Source: Mesorhabditis belari (lineage: Eukaryota > Nematoda > Chromadorea > Rhabditida > Rhabditidae). From it: a DNA stretch of 64,000 nucleotides. Each line of letters begins with the position of its first letter. The stretch's first letter is position 1. This document shows positions 1-10,527 of the stretch, piece by piece. Position numbers and translations under genes: made by a program. The notes below the pieces were generated by a model. That model ran no database searches, was not told the origin of the DNA, and worked only from the letters and a program-made list of their open reading frames with translations. The stretch is from assembly GCA_958450365.1 (NCBI GenBank), contig CAUEEP010000580.1:1-64000 (forward strand). Direction: 5' to 3'.

Positions 1-640
1 AAGAGGCGGCTCGAGTATCAAGCCTCTCCTGCTCAATGGTTGTAACCCAGAATGAACTACCGTAAATACTGTAATGGTACCCCACGCCCCCGTACAGTCG
101 CGTAGTCGCAAAAGTCTTGATACCTAAGCGCGCATTGTAGCATAAACCAGTGTCGAGAAAAACGCGTTCAAAGCTAGACTACGCAACACTCCGCACCGTC
201 ATTATGGGGATGGGGTACTATCACAATATTTACGGTATGTCTACTGTAGAATGAACTTTGTTTTCATTTTACAAAAAACTTTCTTAAAAGAATCAAACTG
301 AAATGTGATTTGTCGAGATTTTTTATTAAGAAAAGTGTCAAAAATGGAGCTGGAGAGAGCCTTGAGCTCATTCTAGAGCTTGTAAAATGAGTTGTATAAC
401 TCCAATCGGAAAGTTCTTTGTAGATAAATAATGCCAAGATGAAGGGCTTTACTTTTCTAAATAACACTTGGCCCTTTGGTAATAAGACAGAGCAACTTTT
501 CGAAAAAAAGCGGTCACCCTTTATTGTCGCCTCCTATCATGAGTACAGATTACTCAGCATTCCATTTCCCGAGGGGGACTTTGATATGAAAATTTGGTGT
601 TATCTTCACATTGTAACTGGTGTATAGTGCTGTGAAAAAA
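1..640. other. No gene recognised; degenerate repeat copy
   Basis: I recognise no coding signal in the first part. From about 380 to 630 the sequence is a diverged version of the block at 892-1180: the shared text includes 'actccaatcg', 'cccgaggggg' and 'gtaactggtgta'. It is therefore probably an older copy of the dehydrogenase 3'-flank repeat that recurs at 892-1215 and, inverted, at 7196-7530. Confidence 0.4.
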
Positions 641-699
641 AAAGTTTGTTTTTAAGTAGCAAAATCAAGAGAAATTTTTCACTAATTGATGTACTCGAT

Positions 700-828
700 T
701 CAATCTTTCTTTGCTTGATTCCAAAGAGCTGGAGCTGATCCGAGCAGTCGTCCCCCATCACTGACCATCAATGTGCCCGTTGTGAAAGCGCTACTATTGC
801 TCGCCAAGAAGTAGATCGTTTTTGCAAT
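700..828 (-). pseudogene. SDR C-terminal exon, copy 1 (open)
   Basis: After a TTGCAG acceptor the minus strand reads about 42 codons to a TGA, including the SDR C-terminal signature ASNSSAFTTG...SDGG and ending WNQAKKD. This is the last exon of the decayed dehydrogenase described above. The same exon with its flanks recurs at about 1255-1383. Confidence 0.7.
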
Positions 829-891
829 CTGCAAACAATGACAATAAGAAACGGATCTTTATATTGATCGTTACTAGTACATATTTAAAGG

Positions 892-1215
892 CTGGTAAAA
901 TGATTTGTATATCTCCAATCGCAAAACTTTTAATAGTTAAATCTAGCCAAAATTGAGGGCTTCAACCTTTTCTATAACACTAACATTGGGTTGAAGTTGA
1001 AGGGAGTTAATCTATTAAAAAGAAGTCGCCGTAAACACTGAAGACTCTGTATTGTCGCTTCATATTGTCGATTATTATAGATTCTATTATAGTACTACAG
1101 ATTATTCAGCATTGCGTTTCCCGAGGGGGACTTTGAAATGAAATGTTGTCTCGAGATTGTAACTGGTGTATGATACTGTGCAAAAGTTTATTTAAGTAGC
1201 AAAATCAAGAGAAAT
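892..1215 (+). repeat. Dehydrogenase 3'-flank repeat, inverted copy at 7196-7530
   Basis: About 320 bases are nearly the reverse complement of 7196-7530, for example 'actctgtattgtcgcttcat' here and its complement there. A more diverged copy lies at 380-630. In each case the repeat borders an SDR C-terminal fragment, so it moved together with the end of that gene. Confidence 0.75.
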
Positions 1216-1385
1216 TTTTCACTAATTGATGTACTCGATTCAATCTTTCTTTGCTTGATTCCAAAGAGCTGGAGCTGATCCGAGCAGTCGTCCCCCATCA
1301 CTGACCATCAATGTGCCCGTTGTGAAAGCGCTACTACTGCTCGCTAAAGTAGATCGTTTTTTGCAATCTGCAAACAATGACAATA
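1195..1385 (-). pseudogene. SDR C-terminal exon, duplicated copy 2 (frameshifted)
   Basis: This is almost identical to 643-836, including the 3' flank. It differs in the middle (GCTCGCTAAAG against GCTCGCCAAGAAG) and has one extra T before the acceptor, which together shift the frame. It is a local tandem duplication of the terminal exon plus 3' flank. Confidence 0.7.
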
Positions 1386-1594
1386 AAAACCGATCGTTAT
1401 GAGAAAAAAAGCCAATATTGTTTTAAAAATAGAATATATGGTTTCTCACGTTTCTGGTTTCTTTCAGCACCTAACGTTTACTAGAAAATAAAATTAGCAA
1501 TTAAGCTACGGAGAGGTGCCAAACAATATAAAATGAAGAACAATCTACAATCTAGTTTCTTTTAATATTTATGTTTATTTATGACCGTCCTAGG

Positions 1595-1870
1595 TCTAAG
1601 CCTAAAAGCTAATTCTGAACGCCACGCGGCGATCTGCAATTTTGAAAGGATACTCTTCTTGGGTTCCCAAAGCACAAGGGGCAATAGCTTGCACCTTGGC
1701 TCCGGGAAGCAGCTGAGATCCAGAAAATGGGGCTCAGCCCAAACCCAAATAGACTAATGCTGAGGCGCCCCCTCTAGCCTTCTTCACTACGCCTCCGCTT
1801 CAGCCCTAAAGCCTAAGCCTAAAGCCCTAAGCCTAAGTCCAAACTAAGCATAAGCCTAAGCCTCAAAGCA
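1595..1870. repeat. Telomere-like (GCCTAA/TTAGGC) interstitial repeats
   Basis: Irregular runs of CTAAGCC/GCCTAAG occur, densest at about 1800-1870, with degenerate single units near 1597-1610. TTAGGC is the nematode telomere unit. The array is short and imperfect, so it is an interstitial relic rather than a telomere end. Confidence 0.6.
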
Positions 1871-3146
1871 ATGCCTTCACCCACCTCTTCAGTGTAGCTG
1901 CTCTGCCCAGTGGATTTGTGGCGGCGAGTTCAGATCCATCTCTAAAAGAGAAGTCGTACCGAATAGCCTAATATATAATAATTGCCTAATATGACTCTAA
2001 ATTTAAACAAAAAACCATAACTATACTCATACCTGTTTTGTTTTCTTTGTGTAGCCAAGCCAGCAGCCACCGAGAAATCAGTCATCACCAAGCCCCGGAC
2101 TGAAAATATTTTAATCTTTTGCGATTTTGAATTAAAGACTGTTTTGCCCACTTTTTTAGTATTAGTTTTAAGTGTGTAATCACTTCACAATTGCCCACTA
2201 TTGCTATTCCTTACTTGATGCTGTTCTGCGAACTCCTTTTAGGCCAACTCCAAGCGCCAAAAACTCTTTGTGTACATGTCGAGAGCAGCCTTCGACATAC
2301 AATAAAAATGCGCATCCGGGCACCTAGATTAAACAAGTTTTCCTCCAATAGACTTGTAATGAAGAGAGTTTCAAGTTCTCAAAATCATCTCAGCAACCGG
2401 CATCATCAGATCCGGCGCTGCTCACATTCACAATGTTTCGCTTTGGATGCGATGAGATGTGAATTGAGACGAGTGATTTGATGAAGACTAGTAGAAATAA
2501 TGATAAATTTAGACTTTAGGCATATCGATGTTTTAAAAGTTTAGTGCTAGAGTCGAACAAAAAATGGAAGAGTTTGTAGGTAGGCTAACCTTCTGCGTTT
2601 AGATTAAATTGCTTATCGAAATCCTCAACAGTTGCCGTTGAAAGGGCTCCGGATTGAAGGTAGCTTAGCGTTGTTGATCTGAAGAATATCTGGGTTAAGC
2701 AGAATTTCCTCAAGCATTTACCGAAACATCAATCGATCCAGGATTTATCAACAGTGTTCTTGATAACGGTCCTCGGCTGTGCTCGCCTCGTCATCTCCAG
2801 GCCGTGATTACCACCTAGATTTGTCATTTTTGCTGTATTTCTGCAAGTAAATCTATTGTTTACTCTGTTCTCTGTAATATTCTTCAATACGAGATGGTTA
2901 TGTATTAGATTTACCGCATTTTCTTTGATTCCAGCTGCCACACATTCAGCTTTCGTTTTCTGGAGAGCATCTCCCGAGCGCGCGGTGATCGAAACGGCAA
3001 TGCCTGAATTCAGTTTGAGGTTTGGGTTTCGTTTTAAAGCACTCAGTTGATGCAATTTCTTATCTTTAAACTGTAAGAGTACTGCAAAAGACTTTTAGAC
3101 TTTTAGTGAAATCTCGGATTGTAAACTGATTGATTTTTACTTTCTA

Positions 3147-3671
3147 TTGGGTTGGTGGATTGAAAACTGCCGGCTATTGTCATATGTGACAGTTTGAGCA
3201 CTCTTCAAAAGAAACCCATTTTGGTGTCATGGAAAAGTTGTTGAGAATCAAAAATCAAGCTTATATCCAAATTTTCCAGAACGATTCAAAACTGGTTTTC
3301 AAGAAATGCCAAATTTACGAATTTTCACAAAACTTGCATATTAAGCGAAACTACTAAGTGTAACTTTTTGGAAATTTGGCTATAAGCCGAATTTTTGATT
3401 CTCCTCCAACTTTTCTATTGACACCAAAATGGATTTCTTTTGAAGAAAGTGCTGAAATGCTCAAACTGGGACATCTCCAGTCCTCGATTTTTGAGTCTCA
3501 CACTTATCTCATACACAAACCAAAATCCTACTGCGAAAGAGGAATCCGCGAAGTGCCTGTAAAATGGGCAAAAGTCGTCAATAATAATGGAAACTATTTG
3601 GAATGAATTGATGGTTTTAGGTTGAATAAATTTTAGTTCAAAGTCCCGCAGCTTTCAATCCCCCAACCCAA
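3147..3671 (+). mobile_element. Mariner-derived MITE with transposase C-terminus, inside SDR gene
   Basis: The element is 525 bp, begins TTGGGTTGG and ends CCCCAACCCAA, and is flanked by TA on both sides (3145-3146 and 3672-3673), the Tc1/mariner target duplication. Its interior is a long foldback. The right half, read on the plus strand to 3606, ends in VKWAKVVNNNGNYLE, which resembles the C-terminus of mariner transposases (RWQKVV..DG.YF). It is non-autonomous. Related copies lie at 23172-24046. Confidence 0.8.
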
Positions 3672-3974
3672 TATATCCAAACAGAGCCTTTGACGCAAAA
3701 TAAACGGCGATAGCTTTTCCGAGACCAGTCGACGCTCCTGAATTGATACAAAATAATTAAATTAATATAGTTTAATATTAAAACAATCTCTTTATTGTGA
3801 TTATGATTGTCAAAAAAAATCGCTGTAGAGTACGCCGTTTTCAGCCAGTCTCAAGCTCAAGCATTTAGCTCAAAAACTATGAAATGACAGATAACAATTT
3901 GAATTTAAAGCTTTTTATAAAGTTAAACTAGTTATCAAGAAACAAACCTGTAACCACAGCGACTTTCATGATTC

Positions 3975-4437
3975 AAATAGTTTCAAAAAAGTTGAATAGA
4001 GGTTGAATTGAATTGAATTGTGCGAGAAAATGATTCTTAGTTCTTCAGCCTCAATCGCCTTTTATTTGCCGTTCTAGACTCTACCTAGGCTTTTTCTTTT
4101 TTATTTCTTTTCTGTTCCTCTGCTCAAATATTGTGGTTTTGTGAAATTTGCAAGAGGATATCTCGGAAGGTAAGCCTTTTTCTGTTGGTTTTTCCCGCTT
4201 TTTGACCACAAACCCCATTTCCAGCGAGTTTTTCTGTGCAAATAAAGCGGAGTAGAGTGTAGTAGAGAGAAAATGTTTCAAAATTGAGTTCTGAAAAACA
4301 CTAGAGGCAAATTTGTCACTTTAAAAAGCCATTATTTGTCTTCTATTTATGAATTCGCTTTCCAATTTGTATTCTTTTGGTGTTTCTAGTGTGAAAAGGT
4401 TGAAAATAGGTTGAAAATTCATTCTAAATATTTATTT
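3975..4437. other. No gene recognised (upstream of SDR relic)
   Basis: AT-rich sequence upstream of the dehydrogenase start. It probably includes the old promoter region of that minus-strand gene. I see no clear TATA box and no convincing ORF. Confidence 0.3.
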
Positions 4438-4953
4438 ACCGTATTTCTTCGAATAGAAGACCGGGTAAAAGAGTATCATCGCGTACTCCTGCGTAGCAGC
4501 CCTTTTTAAAATTTCTTTTCTGCATAAAAGCTTTCAATGAAGTGCTATAGGGCTGGGAAATGACTCAAAAATACCATATGAGCTAACAGATACAGATAGC
4601 TTCCTCAAAGCTGATCAAAGCTAGCGTCTCAAAGCTGACAAAGCTGGCTTCTCAAAGGGATCAAAAGCTGATCGAAGCTTTTTACTTGGGAAGCTTAGAA
4701 GCTTTGGGAAGCCTTGAGGAGCTTTGACGCTTTGAGAAGCTTTGACAAGCTTCGATCAGCTTTGATCAGCTTCGATCAGCTTTGATCAGCTTTGAGAAGC
4801 TATCTGTTACCTGTTAGCTCAGTGGTATTTTTTGAGTCATTTCCAGCCCTATAGCACTTCCATTGAAGCCATGCAGAAAAGAACTTAAAAGGGCTGCTAC
4901 GAGGAGTGCGATGATATCTTTACCCGGCCACTATTCGAAGAAAGCCGGTACTT
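4438..4953. mobile_element. Foldback MITE with long inverted arms
   Basis: The left arm (about 4438-4625) and right arm (about 4765-4953) are reverse complements with scattered differences, including GACTCAAAAATACCA and its complement. The middle is built from short repeated words (AAGCTGATC, AAGCTTTGA). It has no coding capacity and is typical of nematode foldback or MITE elements. Confidence 0.7.
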
Positions 4954-5597
4954 CGGTGTTTAAACGTTTTTTGGAGAAAAATGTGAAGAGATCTTTGTAA
5001 AGATTTTGCCGAGAAGTTGCAAAATTATGATTAAAGTGTTCTCAAATTTTCAAATTGAATCAATTACTTGTTGATTACATAAAAGCCTCAAATTTGATGA
5101 CCTTGCTGAGTTTTCAACTCATCGAGCTTTATCTTCAATCGAGCTTTATCTTCAAATCGGTAAAACTCATGAAACAAAATCTAAAAAGATGAATTCGAAA
5201 GACTTTTGAAGCTAATCATAATCTAATTTGTCCTTGTGTTCAATGATGTCTTTGATTTCAATAGGCTCCTAAATTTACAAATAATCAGAGTAGATCCAAA
5301 GTGAAACCTTCAAGTAAGCTTGGCATTCATTTCCATTAAAAATCGTGGCTCTTTCTCTGAATCGTGATCTTTTGTCAAAAAAAGTCAGTTTCGTGGTCTT
5401 TTGCAATCTTTTGTTTGTTTTTTAACCAAAAATTTTTGAAAACGGTTTTTAACGTATTTTATTAAGTTCCACGTGCACATTGAATCACAATTTAATGAAC
5501 ATTCGTAAGAACAACAATTTTAGCATCAATCAGAAAGACGATTTTGGCTCTTTCCCTGAATCGTGGTCTTTTTGAAAGTTTCGTGGTCTTTTGACAA

Positions 5598-5724
5598 AGT
5601 AATAGTAATAGTAATAGTACTAGTAATAGTAATAGTACTAGTATCAGTAATAGTACTAGTAATAGTAATAGTACTAGTAATAGTAATAGTACTAGTACCA
5701 GTAATAGTACTAGTACTAGTAATA
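5598..5724. repeat. Hexanucleotide repeat (AGTAAT/AGTACT)n, left block
   Basis: About 125 bases of alternating AGTAAT and AGTACT units directly abut the mariner MITE on its left. Long Leu/Val-rich reading frames across it are repeat artefacts. Confidence 0.85.
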
Positions 5725-6280
5725 TTAGGTGTGTGAAAAAGTAATCCACGTTTTTAACGTTTAAATATAAAAGACCATAAGTTTCGTTAAAATAATTTTT
5801 ATTCAACGAAGTAATCACCATTCGAAAGAACAACCTTTTGTCAACTTTCTACAAGTAAAGACATTCCACGATAATAAAAATCTTGGTCCTTGGAGGCGAA
5901 GAAAAGATCAACCTCGGTTTGGATATCTTCTTCGGAATTGAACCGTTTATTGGCCAAAAAGTTAGACAGAGACAAAAATAAATAATAATCAGATGGAGAA
6001 AGGTCTGAACTATAAGGTGGATATGGTAAAACCTTCCATCCAACACTCTGGATTTTTGTCGAGTCTGTAAAGAGACATGTGGTCGCGCGTTATCGTTATC
6101 CATTTCTCCAACTTTTTTGATAAAATTCATGGCATTCAAGCGTTTCCTTACGGTTGACCCATCATAATTTAACGTAAGGCCTATTTCTGAAGAGGTTGAA
6201 CGAGGGTTTTCGAGAAGATAGCGTCTTATTTGGTCATCAGATAAAAATAAAAAACGTGAATTACTTTTTCACACGCCTAA
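5725..6280 (-). mobile_element. Mariner MITE, 556 bp
   Basis: Terminal inverted repeats begin TTAGGTGTGTGAAAAAGT, and the element is flanked by TA. The minus strand keeps a piece of mariner transposase with the catalytic-loop text DNARPHVS followed by a broken remainder. Internal deletion and frameshifts make it non-autonomous. A sister copy lies at 41380-41920. Confidence 0.85.
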
Positions 6281-6390
6281 TAGTAATAGTAATAGTAATA
6301 GTAATAGTAATAGTAATAGTAATAGTAATAGTAATAGTACTAGTAATAGTACTAGTAATAGTACTAGTAATAGTACTAGTACTAGTAATT
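6281..6390. repeat. Hexanucleotide repeat (AGTAAT/AGTACT)n, right block
   Basis: The same repeat as 5598-5724 continues on the other side of the mariner MITE. The transposon therefore inserted into a TA inside a longer pre-existing microsatellite, now split in two. Confidence 0.85.
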
Positions 6391-6399
6391 TACCCCTAA

Positions 6400-6990
6400 A
6401 CAGCTTCCTCAGCTCTTCACTCCACTCATTTTCCAATCGATTCCCTCGATTTATTTTGATGATCATCATCATCCAATTAAATTCAATCAATGTACGGCAA
6501 ATACATATAAGTAGCGGCATAATAAACCGTATGTTTAGCGCTCAATTGCAATTACGAATTTGCTTTATTTTGCACTCAGCAAATGCGCCTTGATTATGAT
6601 TTTGTTGATGACAAAATTATCAAATTCAAATATTTCTCTTTGAAATGCTTCAAAATGTGTTTCTTCTTAAAAAAGTATTATATCTTTCAACAAAGGATAA
6701 AAATTGTGATTTAAATATCGAATTTTCAGTTCTCATTAGGTTTTAGGTTGTTCACTTTGTTTGTTTTTTGTTTGCTTTTGTTTTTTCTCCAGCTGGCATC
6801 AATCAGAAAGACGATTTTGGCTCTTTCCCTGAATCGTGGTCTTTTAAAAGTTTCGTGGTCTTTTGACAAAAAAAAGTCCGCTTCGTGGTCTTTTGCAATC
6901 TTTTTGTTTATTTTTTACCAAAAAGTCTTTTCAAATTGTTTTAACCTATTTTATTAAGTTCCACATTTAATCAGAATTTAAAGAACAATC
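6400..6990. other. No gene recognised; short duplicated block
   Basis: About 6796-6970 repeats 5520-5595 and 5340-5470 with variations ('agacgattttggctctttcc', 'cgtggtctttt'). The same AT-rich block therefore borders the microsatellite/MITE on both sides. There is no coding signal. Confidence 0.4.
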
Positions 6991-6999
6991 CTAGGGAAG

Positions 7000-7179
7000 G
7001 GGATAAGCAGCCTCCATGCGAACCAACCTGCGAGTTTGGCGCTGGAGTTGGCTCAAAAAGGAGCTCGTGTTGTCAAAAAGGAGTTGATGGTGAGTGATGG
7101 GAGTCTAATTGGTGTCACCATCAACATCAATTTGCTCGGATCAGCTCCAGCTCTCTGGAATAAAGCGAAGAAAGATTGA
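7000..7179 (+). pseudogene. Chimeric SDR fragment (N-terminal and C-terminal pieces fused)
   Basis: A 60-codon open stretch on the plus strand joins an SDR N-terminal piece (GISSLHANQPASLALELA, then GARVV) directly to C-terminal text (LMVSDG, then LLGSAPALWNKAKKD) and a stop. The core of the enzyme is missing. The TGxxxGIG-like start is cut off at the left. The tail is the same as that of the minus-strand SDR relic. It is followed by the inverted 3'-flank repeat (7196-7530), so this is a rearranged copy of that gene end. Confidence 0.65.
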
Positions 7180-7195
7180 ATCGAGGACACCAATT

Positions 7196-7530
7196 AGTGC
7201 ATTTTTCTTGATTTTTCTACTTAAATAAACTTTTGCAAGGCATCATACACCAGTTACAATATTGAGACAACATTTCATTTCAAAGTCCCTCTCGGGAAAC
7301 GCAATGCTGAATAATCTGTAGTACTATAATAGAATCTATAATAATCGACAATATGAAGCGACAATACAGAGTCTTCAGTGTTTACGGCGACTTCTTTTTA
7401 ATAGATTAACTCCCTTCAACTTCAACCCAATGTTAGTGTTATAGAAAAGGTTGAAGCCCTCAATTTTGGCTAGATTTAACTATTAAAAGTTTTGCGATTG
7501 GAGATATACAAACCATTTTACAAGCCTTTG
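7196..7530 (-). repeat. Inverted copy of the SDR 3'-flank repeat
   Basis: Reverse complement of 892-1215 with few differences. It lies directly downstream of the chimeric SDR fragment. Confidence 0.75.
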
Positions 7531-7619
7531 AATGAGTACTAGTCGATCCCTCTCCAGCACGCTGACACTTTTGATGATTTGATGACACGCTGACACTTTT
7601 GATGATTTTCATTATATTA

Positions 7620-8854
7620 GCTTGGTAAATATGAAAGGTTATTTTTTTGATCATTTTAACATAACAGAAAAATTTATTTAAGCACTTTCAAAATCAAATG
7701 TATTCACCACAAGCATTAATAACTTCTTTCCAACGTTGCCCCAAATCACGAATACCGTCCTCGTAAAATTAAAGATTTTTAGAGGCAAAATAGTTGGCAA
7801 CCCAATTTTCGATGTCCTGCTTTTGTTTGAACTGCTGTCCAGAAACTGCTTGTTTCATTGACCGAAAGAGATGGTAATCCGATGGGGCTAGATCAGGGCT
7901 GTATGGTGGGTGTGGAAGAAGTTTCCAGCTCAACTTGTCGATTTGTTCGTGGACGATCTTTGAAATGTGAGGCCTAGCATTGTCGTGAAGAAATCTGACC
8001 TTCGATGGATCGATCCTCTTTTTCCTGAATGCTGGATCGACTCGACCCATTTGTTCTGCATAAAGTCTTCCGTCAACAGTGTCTCCTTTATCTAATATTT
8101 CCAAATGAGCCAATCCCTTAGCATTCCACCACACACAAAGCATAACTTTTTCGGAGGCTTCGGGATAGAATGAGAGGTCTGCTTCGAACTCAGCCACTGT
8201 CCATAGAGTTGAATATTTTCATACGAAAGCCAAGTCTCATCAGATGTCAAAAATACTTCCAAAAGTCACGATGGCTAGCTTTACGTAGAAGAACAGAGCT
8301 CAAGGTGACTCGTATGACTTTGTGGGCATCAGTGAGGTCATGGGGGAGCCATTTCCCGCTTCGATATGATTTCCCAAGAACGTGTAAATGGTAACATGAG
8401 TGCATCCGAACTTTTCTGCTAATTTTCTACACTTTTGCGATGGATCCAAGTCGACCTCGTTCAGTAACAGCTGATCGTCCAAAGTAATCGGCGGCTTTTC
8501 ATGTGGTGCATCTTCCAATGACTCGTTTCCCGTTTTGAAGCGATCGTACCAAACACAACATTGTTTGTAAGTAAGAGCAGCTTCTCCAAAAACAGTACAA
8601 ATGTTCTGATGGCATTCCGTAGCTTTCTTGTTTAACTTGAATTCAAAGAAAATGGCGGCCCTGATTTTAAATTTTTGGTTATCCATCTTTGCCGAGCTGA
8701 AACAATACAAATATTATTCAAAACAAAAATGTTTTTGCAAAAAAAACATGAGCACATTTTGACATATTATTGAGAAAAATCCTAGACAGGGAATGTTCTT
8801 CGTAACGACAGGGCAATATTTTTTGTAAAAAATAACCTTTCATATTTACCAAGC
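7620..8854 (-). mobile_element. Mariner transposon, 1235 bp
   Basis: The ends are GCTTGGTAAATATGAAAGG and its reverse complement, each next to TA (7618-7619 and 8855-8856). The minus strand encodes most of a mariner transposase (separate entry). The length is close to that of a full mariner, so this is a nearly complete but frame-broken copy. Confidence 0.9.
7769..8685 (-). pseudogene. Mariner transposase, frameshifted
   Basis: The N-terminal helix-turn-helix region begins at MDNQKFKIRAAIFFEFKL (8685 downwards). The first catalytic Asp is in TSDETWL. The second and third lie in HDNARPH and PYSPDLAPSDYHLF, with 34 residues between the two Asps; this D34D spacing defines the mariner family. 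At least two frameshifts separate these parts: one around 8300, upstream of TSDETWL, and one around 8155 before KVMLCVWWN. No single frame makes the whole enzyme. In an intact copy it would cut and rejoin transposon ends at TA sites. Confidence 0.85.
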
Positions 8855-8856
8855 TA

Positions 8857-9320
8857 ATAAGTTTGACTGTGATCACAATCTCTCCTATTATCTTGTTTTC
8901 ATTGATGAAACTATGAAAACAATTTGTTTGGAAGGTAATTTGACTCTAAAATGGCATCACTTGGTTGTGACTGTAGCGATGTAGATGAGAACGATAACAA
9001 GACGGGAATCTAGAATGCTAAACGTTAACAATGCGATCTTCTTCTGTCTCAATGACAAATCCCTTTCGTTTTTTTGAAAATTGAATGGTGTGAAGGAAGT
9101 GATTAAGATGTGTTTCATGCATATTCCTTTGCTCTGATCTTATGATTTCCTTGGCATTTTCCTTGGCAAGGTCAACCTCTTTTCTCTCTTTTGTGGTGAG
9201 AAAGTGGGAGAGATGGTTAAACGATGGCATCAAGCAGCTGAATGACTGTCCCTTATCACTCTTATTGAATTAGAATAACAAATGCCTTTCCAAAATGCTT
9301 TATTTATTTGAATAGACTTT
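8857..9320. other. No clear gene; weak minus-strand frame
   Basis: A minus-strand open stretch at 9233-9018 is Lys/Glu/His-rich (TKERKEVDLAKENAKEI) and could be a real terminal exon of the neighbouring membrane-protein gene. I find no family signature. Confidence 0.2.
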
Positions 9321-9323
9321 TGA

Positions 9324-9443
9324 TCATTCCACAAAACACTCTCGATCCTTCCAAATCGGTGGCCACCGAGTGAACGTCCAGATTGTAACGGCAAACGAAA
9401 CGATGAAGGCAAAGAAAATCACGATTTGTAGCCGATGAAGCTG
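9324..9443 (-). CDS. Terminal exon of a membrane protein, hypothetical
   Basis: After a GTTTTAG acceptor the minus strand reads 39 codons to TGA. It contains a clear transmembrane helix (IVIFFAFIVSFAVTIWTF) followed by a short basic/aromatic tail (TRWPPIWKDRECFVE). This would be the last exon of a single- or multi-pass membrane protein whose earlier exons would lie at higher coordinates. A candidate upstream exon is the frame SQEQAARFSNVMTRFFLTK at about 9950-9860. The function is not recognisable. Confidence 0.4.
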   Translation of the reverse strand, partial: QLHRLQIVIFFAFIVSFAVTIWTFTRWPPIWKDRECFVE

Positions 9444-9444
9444 C

Positions 9445-10500
9445 TAAAACCAATTTTATTATCTAATTTAACTATATCCTTCATGTTTTCAAACTGAATC
9501 AGATAGGTGGACCAGATAAATACTTCCTGGAATCATTTACCTGACCTTGGACACACTCGAGAGAGATCTTTAATGCTAGTTTCTCGGCTAACTATGCCTT
9601 TTCGATTGAAAATTGAGAAATCATGCGCCCGGTTCAGGAAAAGACTAGAGATTTCCCGAAAACGGAAAACGCCGATCGCTGAGCGAAGAGCTTTTTGTAC
9701 ACTGATCTTTCAAAAAATTTCTAACAGTAATCTATAGTCGAACCAACAACATGTAAATTAAAAATGATAAGCAATTTTTGAATTCCTATTGATCGCTCCA
9801 CGAAGCATGGTCTTCTATTAACAAGTAAAGAGTCAAAATGGTTAAATCATTCTTTGGTTAAGAAAAACCTCGTCATCACATTGGAAAAACGCGCAGCTTG
9901 CTCTTGACTCATCTTCTGGTGAAGGGTTATCGATACTGGAAATGGAAATAGATCTGTAACTGATTTACCTACTTTATAACGATCTTCGAACTTCTAAGGT
10001 AAAAGCAACAGTAGAATTGGGCACATTCTACTGTTGCCTTTCCCTTGTTAGTAGTATTCGTGTCAAAGGTAATCTTTGAGACAATGACAAAACTGGACTT
10101 TAGAAGCAAAAAGAAAGAAAGGAATAAAAAGGAAAAACCTTTAAAAAAATTCCTCAGCCTACCTCAACGAAATCTCTGGAATCATTTTATCCAAGTGTTG
10201 ATAGCCAAGCAAGGAAATGAAACAACTTTATACAAACGGATCAATTAATTTTTAGTTCTCAGAACTGTAAGCTTCATAGAGTAGCCTTGAGAGAAAGAGA
10301 ACCCAAAAGATACAGTAGACATTTAATTTCCTTTCTTAAAGATCAACAAAAAGAGCGGGCAAAAAAAAGGGCAGCGGCCTTGCTGGCGTGGATAAAGTTG
10401 GCAAAAAAAAAGAAGCACAATTCCGGGAACCCGTACAAAGCTCTAGAAGCTCAATTCGGCGAACTTTGATAAGAATTGACTATAAAAACGTTGGGGACAG
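9445..10500. other. No confident gene; Lys-rich ORFs
   Basis: Plus-strand frames at 10045-10248 and 10287-10469 are very Lys/Arg-rich (KKERNKKEKPLKK). They lack a family signature and are not clearly coding. A minus-strand candidate exon lies at about 9860-9950. Confidence 0.25.
10479..10490 (+). promoter_or_regulatory. TATA-like box of secreted-peptide gene
   Basis: CTATAAAAACG lies about 45 bases upstream of the start codon at 10528, a suitable place for a core promoter of a short, strongly expressed secreted-peptide gene. Confidence 0.4.
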
Positions 10501-10527
10501 TAATGGATCAACTTTTCATTTTCAAAA

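Larger units (their letters stand above)
700..3969 (-). pseudogene. Short-chain dehydrogenase/reductase gene, decayed and interrupted
   Basis: Pieces of one SDR oxidoreductase (NAD(P)-binding Rossmann fold; substrate unknown) lie in order on the minus strand. Exon 1 (3969-3948) gives MKVAVVTG and splices in phase to exon 2 (from 3737), ASTGLGKAIAVYFA, making the TGxxxGxG cofactor motif. A later exon near 3010-2900 gives SITARSGDALQKT. TVEDFDKQFNLN lies near 2640-2590, NVSSAGS near 2430-2380, GLVMTDFSVAAG at about 2102-2035 after a TTTTCAG acceptor, and the C-terminal exon at 828-700 (LASNSSAFTTG, MVSDGG). Several pieces need a one-base shift to join; for example CCGGGG before GLVMTDF puts the usual PGL and the rest in different frames. 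A mariner-derived element (3147-3671) sits where exon 2 should continue. The usual YxxxK active-site exon was not found. The family call is firm; loss of function is inferred, and part of the damage could be assembly error. Confidence 0.75.

Noticed and set aside
5492..6520. Leu/Val- and Ile/Val-rich reading frames across the AGTAAT repeats
   Set aside because: They are produced by the hexanucleotide repeat in different frames and would not be genes.
10287..10469. Lys-rich 60-codon frame as a ribosomal or histone-like gene
   Set aside because: No motif of any such family, and the composition follows local A-richness.
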